Shown: in pieces, positions 23,501 through 27,543 of the stretch
Layout: every line of letters begins with the position of its first letter
Numbering within the stretch: position 1 is the stretch's first letter
Origin: an uncultured Lachnospiraceae bacterium
Lineage (GTDB): Bacteria; Bacillota; Clostridia; Lachnospirales; Lachnospiraceae
Length of the DNA stretch: 27,543 nucleotides
Assembly: GCA_910588125.1 (NCBI GenBank)
Contig: CAJUPI010000039.1
Location: forward strand, 1-27,543
Direction of reading: 5' to 3'
Translations under genes and position numbers: made by a program
The notes under the pieces: generated by a model
The model's database searches: none
Seen by the model: the letters and a program-made list of their open reading frames with translations, nothing else
Told to the model about the DNA's origin: nothing

Positions 23501-25805
23501 GTATAAATGTCCCAGATGCAGTGGCGTATTTCCCTTTATATTGTGGGGGAAATGTGTACACTGTGGGAAAGGGATTCCCAGAAAGATGACACAGGAGGAT
23601 TTTGATGGCCTTAAATTCTGGCGGGCACCTGTATTGGAAGCGGTGCATGGTGATCCGCAGGCACATATGACACGCATTAACACAGAGGAACATACCGCAC
23701 AGCTTTCCCATAAGGATCAGCGGCAAAAAACGTGGTCAACTACGGAAGATTTTGAAATGAGGTTTCAAAATGTCCATGTAGACAATGATCGTCCAGTAGA
23801 TATATTGAGCTGTACTACGACTATGGAAGTAGGTATTGATATTGGTTCGCTGACAGCGGTTGGCTTGAGAAATATTCCCCCTATGCGGGAAAATTACCAG
23901 CAGCGCGCTGGACGGGCAGGTCGGAAAAGCGCAGCAATATCCACAATCGTTACATATACAGACAATAGGCCTCATGACAGCTATTACTTTCATAATCCTG
24001 AAAAAATCATTTCCGGTGTTCCCAGAACACCATGGATTGATGTTGACAATAAAAAATTAGCATATCGACATATGAATGTAATTTGTGCTACAGAATTTTT
24101 TGACATGATGGAGGCAGGGGCGGACGAAGTTGGGATTCGTGATTTTTTCCGGAAAGATTTTAAAAATTTTAAAAAGTTTATCGGCGGGAAAAGAGAATCG
24201 GATTTTGAGTTGGAAACGCTCATTCCAGAAGGGATAGATTTCGATATAGCGGAATATAAAAAAGAAATTTTGTCTCGGCTGGAGGAATTGAGAAAAAGCA
24301 CGGAAGAATTTCCGGAGGAGTATCAGGATGGTGACAACCACCAGGAAAAGAGCGTGCTAGACACTTTTCTGGAAAGAGGGATTTTTCCAACATATTCTTT
24401 TCCTAAAGATGTTGTGGGTTTTCATGTGGAAAATGAAAATGGATCATCCATTAAACAAAAGCCGGAACGCGCTCTGGACATAGGAATTAGTGAATACGCA
24501 CCGGGACGGCTAGTTGTAATTAATAAGGTTACTTATAAATCAGGCGGTATTTACAGCTTTCATTCAAAATTTCGTGCGGATGAGCAGGAACACCCTGCCC
24601 GGCCTTTTTTTGAAAGCAAAGAATATTTTAAAGATCTATACTATTGTGGAGACTCTGCCTGCAGTTGGATGGGACTGAAGCATGAAGACCAATGCCCGTT
24701 TTGTGGAAAATCAACCATTCGGAGTCAAAAGATGCTAAAGCCATGGGGATTTGCGCCTGTTAATGGAACCAGTGCTAAGGAAGCAGGGGCTGAAGCAGAA
24801 ATGACTTATGCAGAGGAACCTTGTTACTCTATTACACCCAAAGAAAGTGAGATGGAGACGGTAATCGGTTTTAGTAACCTCCGTTATTCAAAGAGATCCG
24901 ATGATCCATTGATTATCTTGAATAAGGGGCCAAAATCTACAGGTTTTATGGTCTGTAAAGATTGTGGGGCTGCAGTTCCCGGGGATGACGAAGCGATTCT
25001 TAGGAAGATATATAAACCGTATCGCCATCCGTATACAAATTATAGTTGTGATCACGGGGTAGGAAGGGTTGTAAACACTTATCTGGGCAATCAGTTTAGA
25101 ACAGACATGGTGGTGTATGAGATTACCCTTGATGTGAAACAAATAAATGTAAATCCTGGAGGGCTTTGGATACGAAGAGCCGGCCAGACTTTAGCGGAAG
25201 CTATGACTTTGGCAGGTGGACGCTTGCTGGATATTGAATTCAATGAAATCAAAAGCGGATATCGGCTGCGATATTCCGAAGATGGTTTTAAAGCATATGT
25301 AGATGTCTTTTTGTTTGACAGTCTTTCCAGTGGAGCAGGGTATTGTTCTGCATTGGCGGAAAGAACAGAGGAGTTGATGGAGGAAACAAAAAAGATCTTG
25401 GTAAGCTGCCATGCCGGATGTGACAGTGCCTGCCATGAATGTCTGATGCATTACTGGAATCAACGGGTTCATGGCTTGTTAGACCGTTTTGCGGCGCTAG
25501 AGCTGTTGGAATGGTGCGAAAATTCCAGTCTTCCGTCAGAATTGTCTTATGATAAACAGGAAAAATTGCTGGAACCATTAAATGCTTTGGGAGCGGAATA
25601 TAAAATAGTTGGGGATGGGATACATCATTTTGTTGCGATGCAAAATAAAAGATGCAAGATTGCAGCATATCCGGCGATGTGGTGTGAAAGCAGTATTTTG
25701 CTGCCAGCAGGGACAATTACACTTGCGGATAAACTTTTGAAATATGCTTTACCGAAAGCTGATGAATTGATTCGTAATGGATGGAAAAGATGTTTTAGTG
25801 ATTGA
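20523..25805 (+). CDS. giant SF2 helicase with DUF1998-type C-terminus (DruE/DISARM-like)
   Basis: A 1760-aa superfamily 2 helicase. Motif I is ATGTGSGKTE near residue 115, motif II is DEAH at 321-324, and motif III is TSASIPS near 357. The second RecA lobe carries LLFSDSRQRAAVLARDL near 727, then TTTMEVGIDIGSL near 1095 and QQRAGRAGRKS near 1125. CxxC pairs are scattered through it (CKCGG, CPKCDK, CPRC with CVHCGK, CPFCGK, CKDCG). The C-terminus has DSLSSGAGYC near 1598 and CHAGCDSACHECL near 1630, the four-cysteine signature of DUF1998. This fits DruE of Druantia and the helicase-DUF1998 proteins of DISARM; MrfA repair helicases share the ends but are less than half as long. An acidic stretch lies near 867-895. 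All motifs look intact. It is last in the operon. Confidence 0.85.
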   Translation: MDKYGVRNTYDAIRNRLLDYINTEYLGKNDALRAACEKELQKAGMVFQEPYIEANPAYLEAEGGINGAALEMDVKRILLKMAELDLGVFKTPYKHQIEALEAFYHGQDLFIATGTGSGKTECFMWPMVSKLVLEQMRSPRTWEIRGVRAIMLYPMNALVSDQLGRLRRMIGNGENGFHSLINELASGSRVVQFGMYTGRTPYSGRADRNQNLNLANTMEKDILKQPEETKKKLHELGKYPSKKDLEAFVERLRKQEDCLTDPEDAELITRHEMHQYCPDILITNYSMLEYMLMRPIERGIWNRTKEWINSDPENKLLFIMDEAHMYRGSSGGEVALLVRRLLHKLGINRNQVQFILTSASIPSEKEKEKEIYQFAYDLSAQQKNKNTFVLIKGKAEKLPENGREFDPIVLIDYDLDALQQDWNGRYLAIMDFAKRVDFPVYNGPEDEVNVETWLYDCLRLCNPMLRIIKQTRGHAVSFEKLVKIAFPKSESSAAEKATSILLAIAPFAKNTEGKVLYPARLHMMFRGLQGIYACSNPSCTEKNYEDARLGLGCVYLRKPGTRCKCGGMIYELLNERSCGALFLRGYMDVSEHEKPFVWNEPGIQFTDNLKEILFYPILQDSDFKRSKRNKKIQTAYLNAMTGYLDEFSGEPDGEKNCIQVAYCCDVEIKGRPDLWTFGTCPKCDKMRFEATDFVTKGNEPFFNLVSEQFYIQPPVSQYKDEANGGRKVLLFSDSRQRAAVLARDLTRAADEWAMKKALTVAAKELQDWAARNHKIPKLNILYAVFLKVAYQNRLQFFYGNNETELLEDLKKMEELYEKKQGKIKYNSVNNKYFKHKPSQYYEHLLRQLCSSFRSLTDAGLCWMEPCDIDNDGETFDEIEEELEEEEIEISLDEFKVLFSAWAMEIMTSQYAVGSEIDDDVRRNITAYPRLGVGNGNELPPRIRKMLEAQGFTKDQIEVVIRQLCKFLVKGNHTSSRYLNSDMIMLRFGENHEWYKCPRCSGVFPFILWGKCVHCGKGIPRKMTQEDFDGLKFWRAPVLEAVHGDPQAHMTRINTEEHTAQLSHKDQRQKTWSTTEDFEMRFQNVHVDNDRPVDILSCTTTMEVGIDIGSLTAVGLRNIPPMRENYQQRAGRAGRKSAAISTIVTYTDNRPHDSYYFHNPEKIISGVPRTPWIDVDNKKLAYRHMNVICATEFFDMMEAGADEVGIRDFFRKDFKNFKKFIGGKRESDFELETLIPEGIDFDIAEYKKEILSRLEELRKSTEEFPEEYQDGDNHQEKSVLDTFLERGIFPTYSFPKDVVGFHVENENGSSIKQKPERALDIGISEYAPGRLVVINKVTYKSGGIYSFHSKFRADEQEHPARPFFESKEYFKDLYYCGDSACSWMGLKHEDQCPFCGKSTIRSQKMLKPWGFAPVNGTSAKEAGAEAEMTYAEEPCYSITPKESEMETVIGFSNLRYSKRSDDPLIILNKGPKSTGFMVCKDCGAAVPGDDEAILRKIYKPYRHPYTNYSCDHGVGRVVNTYLGNQFRTDMVVYEITLDVKQINVNPGGLWIRRAGQTLAEAMTLAGGRLLDIEFNEIKSGYRLRYSEDGFKAYVDVFLFDSLSSGAGYCSALAERTEELMEETKKILVSCHAGCDSACHECLMHYWNQRVHGLLDRFAALELLEWCENSSLPSELSYDKQEKLLEPLNALGAEYKIVGDGIHHFVAMQNKRCKIAAYPAMWCESSILLPAGTITLADKLLKYALPKADELIRNGWKRCFSD

Positions 25806-25876
25806 TTTATGCTTTCAAAAAGCGGAAGCTATTTCTTTTATGAGTATTAAGAAGGATAATCATTAATAGTGTCACT

Positions 25877-25903
25877 AACTCTCGCACCAGTGGCGCGAGA
25901 GTT
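25877..25903. repeat. hairpin between helicase and nuclease genes
   Basis: AACTCTCGC (25877-25885) pairs perfectly with GCGAGAGTT (25895-25903). It lacks a T run, so it is a weak terminator candidate. Its core CTCGCACC..GCGCGAG resembles a palindrome inside the following gene (26202-26220). The gap 25806-25911 holds no gene. Confidence 0.6.
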
Positions 25904-25911
25904 GAAAGGAT

Positions 25912-26936
25912 ATGATGGATATGGATATTATTATATATCAGCCTTTTGTCAATGAAATTAAGGAATTGATTCAAAGGAAGCAATTTCAGGCAATTAAAAT
26001 AGTAAATACAGAAACTATTAATCTTACTGGGAAATCGGTGAAGAGATATATCGTCAGCAAAGAGAAAAGGGATGGGGAAAATCCATTGTACAGATATTGG
26101 CGAAGGAGTTGCAAAAGGAGTTCCCAGGAACACAGGGATATTCAGCGGCAAATCTGTGGAGAATGCGTAATTTTTATCTGACATATTGCAATTCTGAAAA
26201 ACTCGCACCGCTGGTGCGAGAAATTAGCTGGAGCAACAATATCGCTATTATGGAAAAATGTAAAGATGATTTACAGAGAGAATTTTATATTCAGATGACA
26301 AAGAGATTTGGCTGGACAAAGAGAGTCCTGATTAATTTTATTGAGGCTAAGACATATGAAAAATATCTTCTGAATCAGACGAATTTTGACTTAACACTTC
26401 CAGAAGAACGGAGAATTCAGGCAAAATTGGCTGTGAAGGATGAATATACGTTTGATTTTGCAGAACTGTCCCCTGAATATACCGAGCATGAACTGGAAGT
26501 GCAGTTGGTAAACCATATCAGAGCCTTTTTGATTGAGATGGGAGGCGACTTTTCTTTTTTAGGAAATCAATATCACTTAGTTGTTGGAAGCCGGGATTTA
26601 TATATTGATTTGCTTCTATTTCATCGAAGATTAAGGTGCTTGGTGGCAATTGAACTGAAAATAGGGGAGTTTGAGGCAGAGTACGCGGGAAAGATGCAGC
26701 TTTATTTAACTGCTTTAGATGAACAGGTAAAGCTGCCTGATGAGAATTCATCTATCGGAATTATTATTTGTAAGAGCAAAGACAGAACCTATGTGGAATA
26801 TGCACTAAAAAGGTCGAATGTTCCCATAGGGGTGGCGACATATCAGCTCTGTAGTTCTTTGCCGGATAATATGAAAGAAATGCTGCCAGAACCGGAGGAG
26901 ATTGTGAGACGGCTGGGCATTTTTGAAAAGGATTAA
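25912..26936 (+). pseudogene. DUF1016/YhcG PD-(D/E)XK nuclease, frameshifted
   Basis: The two halves of one gene lie in different frames. The first runs from 25912 (IIIYQPFVNEIKELIQ) and leaves the family pattern at about 26025. From there the other frame reads NLYWEIGEEIYRQQREKGWG, exactly the YhcG N-terminal pattern, and continues through AKELQKEF, SAANLWRMRNFY and LAPLVREISWS to the stop at 26936. One missing T in CTT(T)AC at 26023-26026 explains it. The C-terminal nuclease core looks intact: YIDLLLFHRRL with the Asp, then AIELKIGEF with the E-x-K. An ATG at 26097 could still give a 279-aa product lacking the first part of the N-terminal winged-helix domain. YhcG-type nucleases are common near restriction and defence genes. 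Confidence 0.82.
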
Positions 26937-27078
26937 TGAATGTATTTTTAAAAATGAGAAGATATGTTTTTAGACAGATTTTTATGCCAATCTAAATTTG
27001 GAAAAGCAATATATAAGAAAAATCGAAGATAAGGTCAGGAATATGGGTTCGTATAGCTAGGTGATAGAGGGTAGAGGT

Positions 27079-27213
27079 ATGGAAAAGGGAATTTTGATAT
27101 ATCGGACATTGGTGGAGACGAAAAGTATTCAACAGACCGCAGTAAAAACAAAAGAGCCGGCGGATAAAGTAAAGAAGATAGCAGAGCAGTATCAGGTGGA
27201 GGTGTTAGAGTAA
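27079..27213 (+). CDS. tiny HTH-like ORF
   Basis: A 44-aa frame starting MEKGILIYRTLVETKSIQQT and ending QYQVEVLE. The spacing of ETKSIQQTAVKT and DKVKKIAEQY looks like a small helix-turn-helix, as found in short Clostridia regulators. A purine stretch with GAGG lies just before the ATG, and a terminator-like hairpin follows. It stands alone about 140 bases after the nuclease; the bases 26937-27078 hold nothing I can support. It may be real or a remnant of a longer regulator. Confidence 0.4.
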   Translation: MEKGILIYRTLVETKSIQQTAVKTKEPADKVKKIAEQYQVEVLE

Positions 27214-27229
27214 CCAAGTAAAGAAAGGT

Positions 27230-27264
27230 AAGATGGCATAACAAAATTTATCATCTTGCTTTTT
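27230..27264 (+). terminator. weak terminator after the tiny ORF
   Basis: AAGATG (27230-27235) pairs with CATCTT (27252-27257), with an inner ATAA/TTAT pairing and a run of five T at 27260-27264. Confidence 0.45.
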
Positions 27265-27543
27265 GTATATACGTGTATCGAGGAGCTGGTCGATAGAGGA
27301 AAAAGAATTTTGGACAAAGGGGAGCGTTGGATGTCCGGGGACTTTATATAATAACGTGTGGAGTATTCCAGAAGAATTTTAGTATAATTGTTGGTTAAAT
27401 TAAAATAAATGAAGAATATCAATATACCGCTATATAAAATGAGAATATAGTGATATTATATATAAAATTTATAATTAATAAAATAATTAACTCAAACTTC
27501 GCACTTGAATAAGTGCCTATGCACCTTGAAAATACAATAAAAA
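27265..27543. other. A+T-rich edge region without a supported gene
   Basis: No convincing ORF, RNA gene or full repeat is visible. Near the end, CACTT (27502-27506) and AAGTG (27511-27515) could form a short hairpin, followed by CACCTTGAAAATACAATAAA to the edge. The composition would suit a CRISPR leader or a long 5' region of a gene beyond the window, but no repeat unit is present to show it. Confidence 0.35.

Noticed and set aside
25912..26181. Separate 89-aa gene before the nuclease
   Set aside because: Its first 37 or so residues match the YhcG N-terminus and the rest is out-of-frame sequence after a one-base deletion, so it is the front half of the broken nuclease gene.
27490..27543. 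Calling a CRISPR array at the right edge
   Set aside because: No repeat-spacer unit is present within the window.

Overview
The window looks like a chromosomal piece of a spore-forming, flagellated Clostridia species, most likely Lachnospiraceae. The signs are a T-box-controlled valS, a spoIIA operon (spoIIAA-spoIIAB-sigF), spoVA genes, a Gram-positive-type flagellin with a CsrA-type leader, and strong AGGAGG ribosome sites. This placement is inferred from gene content; no rRNA or other marker is present.

Left part (1-3700): a divergently placed marR-MATE drug-efflux pair on the minus strand, with two matching 18-bp operators over its promoter. A single flagellin gene follows on the plus strand, with a leader carrying two CsrA-like sites and a strong terminator behind it. 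Two copies of a 28-bp direct repeat bracket this segment.

Middle part (3700-14060), housekeeping and sporulation: promoter, T-box leader, valS, folC, a 45-aa TTG-start protein, a membrane-anchored TPR protein, then the spoIIA operon. Behind sigF lie a 210-bp imperfect palindrome and a 17-bp-arm hairpin. A 49-aa membrane protein, spoVAA, spoVAB and spoVAC come next, closed by a terminator. The usual spoVAD/spoVAE partners do not follow.

Right part (14060-27543), an A+T-richer accessory island: a serine-recombinase-like protein without its catalytic domain, then a tightly packed four-gene operon with its own promoter. The operon encodes (1) a 532-aa protein with a CoiA-like zinc finger, (2) a 964-aa double coiled-coil protein with a possibly degenerate ATPase end, (3) a 342-aa protein of no family I recognise, and (4) a 1760-aa SF2 helicase with a DUF1998-type C-terminus. 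The layout resembles the helicase-DUF1998 antiphage systems (Druantia, DISARM and relatives), but the usual partner genes (DUF4338, methyltransferase, phospholipase D) are absent. A DUF1016/YhcG PD-(D/E)XK nuclease gene with a one-base frameshift follows, then a tiny HTH-like ORF and A+T-rich sequence to the edge.

The four-gene operon is the best candidate here for a little-described system. The CsrA-type flagellin leader, the large palindrome, the repeated hairpin arm and the frameshifted nuclease are the other main points.
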